Origin: an uncultured Clostridia bacterium
GTDB lineage: Bacteria; Bacillota; Clostridia; Christensenellales; Aristaeellaceae
Direction of reading: 5' to 3'
Assembly (NCBI GenBank): GCA_947600345.1
Contig: CANQGC010000031.1
Coordinates: forward strand, 1 to 17,496
Length of the DNA: 17,496 bases
Part shown: piece after piece, positions 1-7,966 of the stretch
Layout of the letters: the number at the start of each line of letters is the position of its first letter
Position numbering within the stretch: position 1 is the stretch's first letter
The notes under the pieces: model-generated
Told to the model about the DNA's origin: nothing
Database searches by the model: none
The model's input: only the letters and a program-made list of their open reading frames with translations
Position numbers and translations under genes: made by a program

Positions 1-750
1 CTTGCTGGCTTCGACTGTGCCGATGGCGCCGCCGGGCATCTCGAGCAGCATCAGCGCGTGGTCCTCGCTGAGCGCGCGCTCCACGCCGCCGTCCTTCGTC
101 GGGCGCTCGGGGTAGAGCGTGCGGGTGCGGCACAGCGCGCGGCTCGGGTAGCCCAGCAGCCAGGTGACCAGGTCGAGCACGTGGCTGCCCATGTCCAGCA
201 GCACGCCGCCCTGCAGCTGCTGCTTCCAGCCGATGGGCTTGTTCGGGTCGATGGAGCCGGAATGGAGGTAGCGCGCCTCGAAGTGCATGAGCTCGCCGAT
301 CCTGCCCTCGTCGATCAGCTGCCTGGCCCGGAGCATGCCCGGCATGAAGCGGTTGTTGAAGGCCACGCGGGTGAAGCCCTTCGCCTCCCTTGCGGCGGCG
401 GCGATGCGCTGGGCGCTCTCGCCGGTCACGGCCACGGGCTTGTCCAGGTAGACGTGCTTGCCGGCCTTGAGGGCGGCGATGGCCATCTCCTCGTGGCAGT
501 CGTTGGGCGTGCAGATGGAGACGACGTCGATGTCGTCCATGGCGATCAGCTCCCGCCAGTCGCTGGTGCAGGTTTCGAAGCCGGCGTCGCGCATGGCTTC
601 CCGCGCCTTTTCGATGCGGCGGGTGCAGATGCAGCGGAGCTTCACCCGGAAGTCGATGCCCGGATAGAACAGCGCGATGCTGCGCAGCGCCTGGGTATGG
701 GTCCTTCCCATGAAGCCCCAGCCGATCACGCCCACGGAAATGCTTTTCAT
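1..750 (-). CDS. Gfo/Idh/MocA family NAD(P)-dependent oxidoreductase (C-terminus beyond window)
   Basis: The visible 250 residues are the N-terminal Rossmann domain and the first part of the C-terminal domain of a Gfo/Idh/MocA dehydrogenase. Such enzymes are cytosolic and oxidise or reduce sugars, inositols or their derivatives with NAD(P). Seen: the dinucleotide-binding loop GWGFMG at residues 10-15, the CTPNDCH segment at 80-86, and DKP at 103-105, a variant of the family's catalytic EKP motif. The GGVLLDMGSH block at 181-190 carries the conserved Asp and His of the substrate site. The start ATG at 750-748 is preceded by GAGGGG at good spacing and by a TATAAT promoter. The gene runs off the left edge; family members are usually 330-400 residues, so about 100 or more are missing. 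The substrate cannot be told from this part. It is divergent from the gene at 962. Confidence 0.93.
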   Translation of the reverse strand, partial: MKSISVGVIGWGFMGRTHTQALRSIALFYPGIDFRVKLRCICTRRIEKAREAMRDAGFETCTSDWRELIAMDDIDVVSICTPNDCHEEMAIAALKAGKHVYLDKPVAVTGESAQRIAAAAREAKGFTRVAFNNRFMPGMLRARQLIDEGRIGELMHFEARYLHSGSIDPNKPIGWKQQLQGGVLLDMGSHVLDLVTWLLGYPSRALCRTRTLYPERPTKDGGVERALSEDHALMLLEMPGGAIGTVEASK

Positions 751-782
751 TTGCACACCCCTCATGAAGTAATCCCATGACT

Positions 783-811
783 ATTATAACTTATGACGCC
801 CGCTCCTGCAA
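783..811 (-). promoter_or_regulatory. Predicted sigma-A promoter of the oxidoreductase gene
   Basis: On the minus strand the -10 box TATAAT (788-783) is perfect. It is preceded 17 nt upstream by TTGCAG (811-806), a weak -35 box. The start codon lies about 30 nt downstream of the -10 box. The AT-rich gap 781-900 is shared with a divergent promoter. Confidence 0.6.
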
Positions 812-856
812 GCACAATTTAATTTTGCACATTCCTAATAATTTCTCCTTTTACTA

Positions 857-886
857 TTGACAGACAATAGACCAAAATGCTAAAAT
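857..886 (+). promoter_or_regulatory. Predicted sigma-A promoter of the pseudo-AAA+ gene
   Basis: The -35 box TTGACA (857-862) is perfect and is followed after 18 nt by TAAAAT (881-886). Transcription would begin near 893, giving a leader of about 70 nt before the start codon at 962. It diverges from the promoter at 783-811. Confidence 0.7.
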
Positions 887-961
887 AGAGTAAATAGATA
901 GGCTTGGCGAAGTGCACAAAGGAAGATCGAAAGATCACGATGGATTATTATGGAGGCAAAT

Positions 962-3301
962 ATGTTACCCGGAAAGCTTTGTATCGGCATCCTTGAGGAG
1001 GACAACCCGCTCAAGGCCTATTTTCGAATCAAGCCGCTGCTCGTGGAGCGCGACGGCAGGTATGAGGTGTACGAGGGCGTGGAGACCTACCCCGAGGAGG
1101 GCTGCATCCGCATCGTGCCGGACAAGAACGAGTCCAGCCACTTTAAGGCGCGCATGCGCCGCATGGGCCGCTATTGCGTTCTCGACCTGCGCGACCACGC
1201 CGGGGAGAACGACAAGATCCGGCCCAACAAGAACTACCACGGCGACGAGACCGAGCGCAACGCCCACATCGTCTATTCCGACGTGGTGCGCGAGCCCGCG
1301 GAGAACATGATCTTCGAGATCGCCGACGAGCTCATACCCGGCAAGTGGAGCCGGGAGGCTCCCGGCACGCCGAGGCTGCTGGCGGGAAGCTCGCTGGAGA
1401 CCTGGGCCTACGCGCCGCCCCTGGAGGAGGGCGGGGCCGCCTTCATCGACCGCGATGGCGAATCGCTGGTCGAGGAGGAGCTGCAGCGCTTTGAGATCGA
1501 CGGCTTTCCCGGCGAGAAGCTGCGCTTCGCGATCCGCGTGCCGGGCGCGATGGAGTCGGTGACCGGCGCGCCCAAGCCCCGGCCGGAGCGGACAGTTTCG
1601 CCGCTGGGCCAGGGCGGGATTCCCGCGCCCCGGTACGGCCAGCCCGTTCCGCCGCAGGCTTCTCCGATGGCGCAGCACGCGGCGGCGCCCGCGCCCGCCG
1701 CGGTTGCCACCCCCGGCGCCGTGCCCGCGCACGAGGCGCCCCAGCCCCAGCCCGACAAGCCGTGGATCAGCCGCGACCTGCCCCCGGCACCGCCGGTGCG
1801 CGGGCGCATCACGAACCTGCAGCAGTCGCTTCAGGCGCAGTCCGGGCTCAACCCCCGGCGCAGCCGCAGCCTGCAGGAGGTCATCGAGGAGAAGTGGCGG
1901 CACTCCCGCATGGATCAGCTGGGCCATCAGGTGCCCGCCAACGCCACCGGGCATCCGGTGGAGAACCCGCTGGAGCGGGCGATGGCCGCGCTGCACGACG
2001 CCTGGGAGCTGCCCGAGATCCGGAGCGAGCTGCTCAAGTCCATCGCCGGCATGGAGGAATTCTCCGACGCGATGGCGGGCCTGGTTCGCCGCGAGCGCGA
2101 CGACGCCCTGCGCCGGGATCTGGAGGAGCTGGAGGCCGAGCGGCTGAAGACGCTGGACGAGATCGACAAGCTCCGTCGGGACAAGAGGGACCTGCGGGAG
2201 ACCTTCAAGAGGGAGATTCGCGAGGAGGAGGAGGAGGCCTTCCGCGAGGCCACCCAGCGCACCCGCGAGGCCCGCGAGGAGTGCGAGCGCCAGCAGGCCG
2301 CCGCGCAGGAGGCGCGCCGCGCCGCCACCCAGGCCGAGGACTTCCTGGCCTCCCTCAACGATGGCCGCTTCGAGGAGAAGCTGCGGGATTTCGCCTTCAC
2401 CAGCCGGGCCGTGGAGCTGCTCTCCCGGCCGGAGAAGCCCTGCACCTGCGGCGAGGAGGTGGACGAGACGCCCCTCAGCGCCGCCCAGTGGATCGAGCGC
2501 ACCCGCCACGCCTTCGCCGTGGAGGGCCTGGAGATCGATATGGTGCACGCCGCGAACATGCTGATCTGCCTAGCGCTTTCGAACATGCTGCTCCTGTCCG
2601 GCCCCGCTACCAGCGACAAGGACGCCACGGCGCGGGCGCTGGCGCGCGCGCTGGGCATCTACGACACCTGCCGCTACACGGAGCTCTCCGGAAAGACGAG
2701 CGCCGTAGAGCCCTGCCGGGCGACGGATCTGCCCCGAATGGCGGTGATCCGCGGCGCGAACAACCGCCCCCGCGGGGAGATCGACCGCGGCCTGAGCCGC
2801 ACTTCGGGGAACCTGAAGGTGATCTCCACCATCAACGACAGCAGCTCCGGCTTCCCGGTCAGCGCGGAGCCGCTGGAGCACAGCTTCCTGATCCGCCTGG
2901 AGCCCACCAGCAGCCACGCGCCGTGGCGCCCCGCCGCGCGCACCAGCGAGAAGTTCCCGCCGGTGCACCTGGAGGCGCTGTGCGCGGCCTTCTTGAACGA
3001 CGATGCCGAGATGCCCGCCGGGCTGGAGCGGAGGCTGCAGCGCCTGCGCGACGCCCTGGCCAAGGATGGCGTGCGGCTCTCGCGGCTGACGCTGGATTTG
3101 ATGTGGCGGTACTGCGCGGCGATGATCAAGCTGAACAAGATCTCGGCGGGCGAGGCGCTGGATCTGGCCTTCGCCCAGAAGGCGCTGCCCTGCATCCTGG
3201 CGGAGGCGCCGGTGGAGTGCCTGATCAAGCTTCGGCACATCTTCTCCGGCATGCCCCACTGCCTGGCGCTGCTCGACGCGCCGCTGCCGATCCAGATCTG
3301 A
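962..3301 (+). CDS. Large protein of unknown function with proline-rich linker, coiled coil and degenerate AAA+/McrB-like domain
   Basis: The 779-residue product is not a family I recognise by name, and no signal peptide or membrane segment is seen. Order: a compact N-terminal region (1-200); a Pro/Ala/Gln-rich linker (about 203-280); a charged coiled coil (about 375-460); a short CTC motif (494-496); and a C-terminal region (about 525-779) resembling AAA+ ATPases of the McrB/dynein-like kind. Residues 547-554 read GPATSDKD, a Walker A position that keeps Gly and Lys but loses the second Gly and the Ser/Thr. Residues 595-601 (VIRGANN) sit where IIDEINR is expected, so the Walker B acids are gone. 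The sensor-1-like STIND (622-626) and the FPVS segment (631-634) are preserved. An ATG at 950 is in frame, but GGAGG at 952-956 fits only the ATG at 962. It is the sole plus-strand gene, with its own promoter. I infer a scaffold or regulatory pseudo-ATPase. Confidence 0.85.
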   Translation: MLPGKLCIGILEEDNPLKAYFRIKPLLVERDGRYEVYEGVETYPEEGCIRIVPDKNESSHFKARMRRMGRYCVLDLRDHAGENDKIRPNKNYHGDETERNAHIVYSDVVREPAENMIFEIADELIPGKWSREAPGTPRLLAGSSLETWAYAPPLEEGGAAFIDRDGESLVEEELQRFEIDGFPGEKLRFAIRVPGAMESVTGAPKPRPERTVSPLGQGGIPAPRYGQPVPPQASPMAQHAAAPAPAAVATPGAVPAHEAPQPQPDKPWISRDLPPAPPVRGRITNLQQSLQAQSGLNPRRSRSLQEVIEEKWRHSRMDQLGHQVPANATGHPVENPLERAMAALHDAWELPEIRSELLKSIAGMEEFSDAMAGLVRRERDDALRRDLEELEAERLKTLDEIDKLRRDKRDLRETFKREIREEEEEAFREATQRTREAREECERQQAAAQEARRAATQAEDFLASLNDGRFEEKLRDFAFTSRAVELLSRPEKPCTCGEEVDETPLSAAQWIERTRHAFAVEGLEIDMVHAANMLICLALSNMLLLSGPATSDKDATARALARALGIYDTCRYTELSGKTSAVEPCRATDLPRMAVIRGANNRPRGEIDRGLSRTSGNLKVISTINDSSSGFPVSAEPLEHSFLIRLEPTSSHAPWRPAARTSEKFPPVHLEALCAAFLNDDAEMPAGLERRLQRLRDALAKDGVRLSRLTLDLMWRYCAAMIKLNKISAGEALDLAFAQKALPCILAEAPVECLIKLRHIFSGMPHCLALLDAPLPIQI

Positions 3302-3361
3302 CCGCGCCCGAGCGCCAGGATAGGTTCCCGGCTTGCGCGGGGGATTCAATACAAGACGCGA

Positions 3362-3405
3362 CGCAGGACTCCCGGCCCCGCTGATTTGGGGCCGGGGGTC
3401 CTGCG
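3362..3405. terminator. Strong GC hairpin between convergent genes, possible bidirectional terminator
   Basis: Arms 3362-3379 and 3388-3405 pair over 18 positions with one G-T wobble, around an 8-nt loop. It lies between the plus-strand gene ending at 3301 and the minus-strand IS remnant ending at 3439. Neither side has a clear U-tract, so intrinsic termination is less certain than for the other hairpins here. Nothing else is seen in 3302-3438. Confidence 0.5.
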
Positions 3406-3438
3406 TTGTGGCGGCGGAAGGGAGCGGCCGTTCGGCGG

Positions 3439-3633
3439 CTACCTCCGGCGATACCTCTTCCCCGGGTTGAACAGCTGGTCCTTCCAGAGGTAGAAGCTCC
3501 CGCGCGGTATGCCCATCAGGTCGCACAGGTAGCAGACGGGGAACGAGGCGGAGAGCTCCAGAATTATTTGGAGCTCGAGCTGTCGATAGGAACGAATCTC
3601 TTTTGCGCACCAACTCCTTTCACTGCGTACCCT
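3439..3633 (-). pseudogene. 5' remnant of IS3-type transposase OrfB
   Basis: This frame encodes about 64 residues. They include ELSASFPVCYLCDLMGIPRG followed by SFYLWK, the typical start of an IS3-family OrfB (a helical region before the DDE integrase domain). The frame stops after RYRRR, so the whole catalytic core (normally some 200 more residues) is absent. It lies in the -1 frame relative to the OrfA at 3564-3932. It is joined at a run of seven A on the minus strand (3639-3633), the classic slippery heptamer for IS3 OrfAB fusion. The remnant cannot encode an active transposase. The boundaries given are those of the open frame downstream of the A-run. Confidence 0.72.
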
Positions 3634-3932
3634 TTTTTTGACCGGGCCTCGTCGATCTTCACGCGCATCAGTTCGAGGAGCAATTCCTCCCGGGTCATGG
3701 ACATGTAGTCCTTCGGCGCCTCGCCCGTCTCGGCGGCGGCGGCCCGCATCATCCTTCCGATGTTCGACACCGCGTGCCGGGGCGGCAGGTGGTTCTCGTC
3801 GCGATAGGAGCGCATGTAGTCGCGCGCCGTATCCGGGCCGATGCCGTACTCCGAAGCGGCCTCGTACCGGGTGAGCTCGCCCTCGTAGATGCGCCGCCCG
3901 ATCTCCCGTCTCTGTTCCAAGTTGTACTTCAA
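3564..3932 (-). CDS. IS3-type transposase OrfA / helix-turn-helix protein
   Basis: The 122-residue product begins with a helix-turn-helix (about 1-50, containing ELTRYEAASEYGIGPDTARD) of the kind that recognises the ends of IS3 elements. It ends with the charged EELLLELMRVKIDEARSKKG segment and a GVGAQKRFVP tail that I recall from clostridial OrfA-like proteins. The start chosen is TTG at 3932-3930, because GGAGGG lies 6 nt upstream. An in-frame GTG at 3950 has no ribosome binding site. A slippery A7 run (3639-3633) near codon 100 would shift ribosomes into the OrfB remnant. It follows the three-component operon after a 78-nt gap and could be read from that transcript. With OrfB truncated, it is either dead IS debris or a retained DNA-binding protein. 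Confidence 0.72.
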   Translation of the reverse strand: MKYNLEQRREIGRRIYEGELTRYEAASEYGIGPDTARDYMRSYRDENHLPPRHAVSNIGRMMRAAAAETGEAPKDYMSMTREELLLELMRVKIDEARSKKGYAVKGVGAQKRFVPIDSSSSK

Positions 3933-3962
3933 TGTGATCCCTCCGTTCACGTTTCAGGTATC

Positions 3963-3980
3963 GCGTCCCTCCCTGGACGC
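3963..3980 (-). other. Small GC hairpin after the sensor solute-binding protein gene
   Basis: GCGTCC (3963-3968) and GGACGC (3975-3980) form a 6-bp stem with a 6-nt loop, 31 nt after the stop codon at 4011. There is no U-tract, so it is a poor terminator; it may end the operon inefficiently or protect the mRNA 3' end. Confidence 0.3.
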
Positions 3981-4010
3981 CGCCGTTCGCTCGCGCCGGG
4001 GCGCAGGCCC

Positions 4011-4931
4011 TCAGCCCGGTATGCGCTCCGGCGCGAGGAGGATTCGCTTCTGCTCCGGCACCTCGCCGGAGAGGATGCGCAGCACCCACTCCACGGCCTC
4101 GCGACCGCCGGTGGGGCAGCGGATGCCGCCGTCCAGGATTCCCTCCCGCACCAGGGCATCGCTGTTCTCGCCGCCCATGCCGACGATGCGCACGCGCCCG
4201 GCCAGCTGCAGATCGTCCAGGGCGATGCGCGCGCCGTAGGCCATGTCGTCCGACTGGGCGATCACCGCGTCCGGCACGCGGCTGGAGATCAGTATCTCCT
4301 CCTTCATGCGGTCCTGGGCCTGGTCCTGGAGCCAGTTGGCCTGCAGCCGCTGGGTGACGCGGATGTCCGGGTGTTCGCGCAGCGCGCGCTCGAAGCCTGC
4401 GGCGCGGTCAACCATCGGCGGGGAATCCTGCGCGCCGTCCAGCTCCACCACGCTGCCGCCCCGAATCAGCCCGGCCAGCAGCTCGCCCGCCAGGTAGCCG
4501 GCCCGCTCGTTGTCCACACCCAGGAAGAGCGTGAAGTCCTCGCCCTCGATCTCCCGGTCGAGCACGATCACCGGCACGCGCTCGTGGGCCCGGGCGATGA
4601 CCGGCGCGAGCGCCTCGCCCTCGTTGGGCGAGATCACCAGCAGGTCCACGCCGTAGCCCATCAGCATCTCCACGTCGGCGATCTGGCGCTGGGTGTCCTG
4701 GGCGGCGTCGGTGTAGATCACCCGCAGCTCGGGGTGCTCCGCAGCGGCCTCCTCGAACTCCAGGTTCATCGCCACGCGCCAGGGCTCCACCAGGTTGGCC
4801 TGGCTCAGGCCGATCAGGTACAGCGGCTCCTCCGGCTCCGCGGGCGGGGAGGGCTGCAGGCGCAGCGCGAGCAGCGCCATCAGCCCCGCCAGCAGCAACA
4901 GCCCCGGAATCAGCGTGCGCCACCACTTCAT
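4011..4931 (-). CDS. Membrane-anchored sugar-binding sensor protein (Peripla_BP_4 type) of a three-component system
   Basis: The 306-residue protein has one N-terminal hydrophobic helix (about 6-26) with no lipobox cysteine, then a type I periplasmic-binding-protein fold. The ligand-site motif IGLSQANLVEPWRVAMN, then TDAAQD, SPNEG and PVIVLDRE, match the transporter binding protein encoded at 12578-13522 almost block for block. PTGGREA near the C-terminus is identical in both. This places it in the YtfQ/ribose-binding superfamily. The ATG (4931-4929) overlaps the TGA of the response regulator gene (ATGA), and GGAGG lies about 10 nt upstream. Clostridial XylFII proteins, which pass sugar binding to a LytS-type kinase, have the same layout. 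I infer that this protein senses the transporter's substrate outside the cell and signals through the kinase at 6144. The sugar is unknown. Confidence 0.88.
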   Translation of the reverse strand: MKWWRTLIPGLLLLAGLMALLALRLQPSPPAEPEEPLYLIGLSQANLVEPWRVAMNLEFEEAAAEHPELRVIYTDAAQDTQRQIADVEMLMGYGVDLLVISPNEGEALAPVIARAHERVPVIVLDREIEGEDFTLFLGVDNERAGYLAGELLAGLIRGGSVVELDGAQDSPPMVDRAAGFERALREHPDIRVTQRLQANWLQDQAQDRMKEEILISSRVPDAVIAQSDDMAYGARIALDDLQLAGRVRIVGMGGENSDALVREGILDGGIRCPTGGREAVEWVLRILSGEVPEQKRILLAPERIPG

Positions 4932-6133
4932 CGCCTGCGATCCTCCATTCGATAGTCCGCGGGCGACACGCCCAGCACGCGCTTGAAGGCGGCGCTGAAG
5001 TAGTTGCCGCCGCTGTAGCCCACCCGCTCCGCCACCTCCCAGATGTGCAGCGCCGGGTCCTGCATCAGCCGCGTGGCGCGGCCGATGCGCACGTGGGTCA
5101 GGTAGCGGGCAAAGGGCATGCCCAGCTCCCGCTTCATCACGCGGCTCAGGTAGGTGGGGTGGATGTTGACGGCCTGGGCGACCTCGTTGAGGCTCAGGTT
5201 CGGATCGGCGCAGTGGGCCTCGATGTAGTCCACGGCCGCGCTCACCGCCGGGGTGCGGGGGCTCTGGCTGGACAGGCGCTCCAGGGCCTCGTCGTAGGCC
5301 TCGCTGAGCTGGACGAGCGACGCCACCGGCGCGCACTCGATCTGCACGCTGACGCCGCCCTCCGCGCCGAGCACGCCGCGCACGGCCTCGCACAGCGGGG
5401 CGTCGGCGGACTCCGGCGCGTCGTAGAGGATCAGCACGTCGCCGCGGTCGTCGGGGAACAGGCAACAGAAGTCCAGCGGCACGGCGCCGCCCTCCAGCGC
5501 GTCCTGGAGGCTGTACTGGCGCAGCAGGTGCTGCCAGGGCTTCTCGTCCTCGGCGCTGGAGCGCACGCTGATGAGCATCAGCCGCAGCCGCTTGGGCGCG
5601 GGGAAGTCGAAGTAGACCTGGAACTCGCCGATCTCCCCGGCCTCGAGCCTGCCGCAGACGGCGTCGCGCAGGAATTCCTCGCGCAGATACTCCTTCCGGC
5701 GGTTGATCTGCAATATCGCCCACTCGAAGTGGCGGTTGCGGGCGCGCTCGGCGTCCAGCGCGCCGATGGCGGAGGCGATGGCTCGGCGCAGCTCCTCCAC
5801 GTCCACGGGCTTGAGCAGATAGGCGTGCACGCCCAGCTCCAGCGCCCGGCGGGCGTAGTCGAACTCCTCGTAGCCGGTGACCAGGATCACCCGGGCGTCG
5901 GCGTGGGTGCGCTTGAGCTTCTGGATGAAGTCCAGGCCATTCATGAAGGGCATGTTCACGTCCACCAGCAGTATGTCCGGGCGGAACCGCTCCACGGCCT
6001 CCAGCGCGCGCTCGCCGTCCTCGGCCTCGGCGCAGACGATCACCGGCAGATCCATGCGCTCGATCTCCGCGTGCAGGCCGCGGCGGATCTTGGGCTCGTC
6101 GTCGGCGATGAGTATCTTCCACTGTCGGTCCAT
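4928..6133 (-). CDS. YesN-like response regulator with AraC-type DNA-binding domain
   Basis: The 401-residue protein has an N-terminal receiver domain (about 5-120) with acidic pocket D11/D12, phospho-acceptor D58 in LLVDVNMP, T87 and K108 in LLKPVD. A less conserved middle of about 160 residues follows, then a C-terminal pair of AraC helix-turn-helix motifs (about 295-398, ending GVSPADYRMEDRRR). All receiver key residues are present, so phosphorylation by the kinase at 6144 is expected. AGGAGG sits before the ATG at 6133; the kinase gene stops 10 nt upstream, and the binding-protein gene starts inside its stop codon, so the three genes are one operon. A likely target is the transporter promoter at 16202-16256, which has direct repeats spaced for such a dimer. 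That assignment is inferred. Confidence 0.94.
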   Translation of the reverse strand: MDRQWKILIADDEPKIRRGLHAEIERMDLPVIVCAEAEDGERALEAVERFRPDILLVDVNMPFMNGLDFIQKLKRTHADARVILVTGYEEFDYARRALELGVHAYLLKPVDVEELRRAIASAIGALDAERARNRHFEWAILQINRRKEYLREEFLRDAVCGRLEAGEIGEFQVYFDFPAPKRLRLMLISVRSSAEDEKPWQHLLRQYSLQDALEGGAVPLDFCCLFPDDRGDVLILYDAPESADAPLCEAVRGVLGAEGGVSVQIECAPVASLVQLSEAYDEALERLSSQSPRTPAVSAAVDYIEAHCADPNLSLNEVAQAVNIHPTYLSRVMKRELGMPFARYLTHVRIGRATRLMQDPALHIWEVAERVGYSGGNYFSAAFKRVLGVSPADYRMEDRRR

Positions 6134-6143
6134 GGGAAACCTC

Positions 6144-7904
6144 CTATCCCACCTGCGAAATCGCGGGGCAGGTGAGGGTGACCGTGATGCCGCCGGCCTC
6201 GTTCACCCGGTAGTGCAGGCCGTACTCCGCGCCGTAGGACAGGCGGATGCGGGCGTTGACGTTGAACAGGCCGTAGCCGTGGTCGTACTCGGTGCCCGCG
6301 GCGGCGCGGAGCTCCTCGTTGAGCTGCGCGCACTTCTCCGGGCTCATGCCCGCGCCGTCGTCGGCCACCTCGAATATCAGCCGCTCGCCCTCGCGCCGGG
6401 CGGTGAGCCGTATGTGGCCCTCGCCGCGCTTCTGCTTGATGCCGTGGTAGATGGCGTTCTCCACCAGCGGCTGCAGGATCAGCTTGTTCACCTGCAGCCC
6501 GAGCAGCTCGGCGGGCACGTCGATCTCGTAGTTGAGCTTGTCCTCGTAGCGCACCTTCTGGATGTAGAGGTAGCTGCACACGTGGTCCATCTCGTTCGCC
6601 AGCGGGATCACCTCCCGGCCGCGGCTCAGGCTCACCCGGAACAGCTTGGTCAGCGCGCCCACCATCTTCACGATCTCCGGCGCGTCGCGCTCCTCGGCCA
6701 TCCAGCGGATGGTATCCAGCGTGTTGTAGAGGAAGTGGGGCTTGATCTGGGCCTGGAGCACGCGAATCTCCGCCTCGCGCTTGGCGCGCTGCTCCCGGTA
6801 GACCAGGTCGAGCAGGTGGCGGATCTGGTCCATCATGGAGTTGAAGCTGGTGCCCAGCTGGCGAATCTCGCCCGTGTGCGCCTCGGCGTCGAAGGATACG
6901 TCCAGGTTGCCCCGCTCGGCCTCGCCCATCAGCCGCCTGAGCTTGCTGATCGGGCCGGTGAAGCTGGCGGAGAAGGACAGCGCCAGCGCCGTGGCCAGCG
7001 CGATGGCGACGGCGGCGACCGCGAACATCGACCGGCGCTGGGAGGCGATCAGCTGCATGGGCTCGTCGGGCAGGAACACGCCCACGGTGCCCCAGTCGGT
7101 GATATCCGAGTGGGTGTAGAAGAGCTGGTAGCGCACGCCGCCCACGCTGTGGATGCCCGGCGACTCCTGCCGCAGCCACTCGCCGCGGATGCGGTAGACG
7201 CTCTCGTTCACCGGCGCGTAGACGATCTCGTTGGCGGCGTCCTGCACGAACACGTAGCCGGACTTGCCCAGCGTGACGTCCTGGATGCGCTCCTCGATGG
7301 CGGCGGTGAACATGTCCGCGGCGATCACGCCCAGGGGCGCGCCGGTGTCGGGATCGTTCACCGCGCAGACCACGGCCACGATGTCGCTGGAGGAGTAGTT
7401 TCGATAGTTGCGGATGTTCCTGCCGATGGGCTGGGACAGCAGCACGCGCGTGCCCCCGGCCTCCACGGCGCGGCGGTACCACTCGTCCTCGGGCAGGGGA
7501 TTTCGGGTCACGCGGTAGAGCTCGTTGGAGGCGTAGAGCCCGTTGGCCCCCGCCACCAGCAGCCCGCCGATCAGCTCCGGCGCGCCCTCGGCGTAGATGC
7601 GCATCCGGCTGCGCACGACGGTCTCCAGGTGGGTGCGCCCCGGGGAATAGAAGCCCTCCAGCCGCAGGTATTCGATCAGGTCGGGATCCCGGGCCAGATA
7701 CTCGATCACCCGGTCCACGGCGCTGACCGCGGCGTCGATGTTCATGCGCACCTGGTCGAGCATCTGGGAGGAGAATTCGTTCGCCTGCTCCTCGATGCCC
7801 CGGGCGTAGTAGTAGTTGCCGAAGCCGGTCATCAGCAACAGGGGCACGGCGATCAGCAGCACCATGGATACCAGCAGCTGCATCTTCAGGCTCAGCCGGT
7901 TCAT
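6144..7904 (-). CDS. YesM/LytS-like sensor histidine kinase (dCache-like sensor, HAMP, His_kinase, HATPase)
   Basis: The 586-residue membrane kinase has a first transmembrane helix (about 8-27) and an extracellular region of about 250 residues that looks like a dCache sensor. A second helix (about 293-315), a HAMP linker, and a His_kinase/HATPase module follow. The phospho-acceptor is H390 in QAQIKPHFLYNTLD; the N-box is LVENAIYHGIKQK; the Mg/ATP loop is DDGAGM, followed by GYGLFNVNARI. A GTG two codons upstream (7910) is in frame, but AGGAGG is only 1 nt from it and 7 nt from the ATG at 7904, so ATG is chosen. It is the first gene of the operon, behind the promoter at 7938-7966. It probably receives its signal from the anchored binding protein at 4011, its own dCache domain, or both. 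Confidence 0.94.
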   Translation of the reverse strand: MNRLSLKMQLLVSMVLLIAVPLLLMTGFGNYYYARGIEEQANEFSSQMLDQVRMNIDAAVSAVDRVIEYLARDPDLIEYLRLEGFYSPGRTHLETVVRSRMRIYAEGAPELIGGLLVAGANGLYASNELYRVTRNPLPEDEWYRRAVEAGGTRVLLSQPIGRNIRNYRNYSSSDIVAVVCAVNDPDTGAPLGVIAADMFTAAIEERIQDVTLGKSGYVFVQDAANEIVYAPVNESVYRIRGEWLRQESPGIHSVGGVRYQLFYTHSDITDWGTVGVFLPDEPMQLIASQRRSMFAVAAVAIALATALALSFSASFTGPISKLRRLMGEAERGNLDVSFDAEAHTGEIRQLGTSFNSMMDQIRHLLDLVYREQRAKREAEIRVLQAQIKPHFLYNTLDTIRWMAEERDAPEIVKMVGALTKLFRVSLSRGREVIPLANEMDHVCSYLYIQKVRYEDKLNYEIDVPAELLGLQVNKLILQPLVENAIYHGIKQKRGEGHIRLTARREGERLIFEVADDGAGMSPEKCAQLNEELRAAAGTEYDHGYGLFNVNARIRLSYGAEYGLHYRVNEAGGITVTLTCPAISQVG

Positions 7905-7937
7905 CCGCACGCCTCCTCGCCGAAATCTACCCCCTTC

Positions 7938-7966
7938 ATTATATCAAATAACCCCCCGCTTGTAAA
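7938..7966 (-). promoter_or_regulatory. Predicted sigma-A promoter of the three-component operon
   Basis: On the minus strand TTTACA (7966-7961) is followed after 17 nt by a perfect TATAAT (7943-7938), with transcription starting near 7931. The -35 box abuts or overlaps the terminal inverted repeat of the MITE-like element at 7963-8130. The spacer contains a run of six G. Confidence 0.75.

Noticed and set aside
965..2548. 527-codon minus-strand frame opposite the pseudo-AAA+ gene
   Set aside because: The translation is Leu/Gly/Ala/Arg-rich and low in complexity with no motif. The plus-strand gene has a promoter and ribosome binding site.
3439..4089. 216-codon minus-strand frame read as one protein
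   Set aside because: Only its last 64 codons match IS3 OrfB. The first part is an out-of-frame reading of OrfA and of the end of the sensor binding-protein gene.
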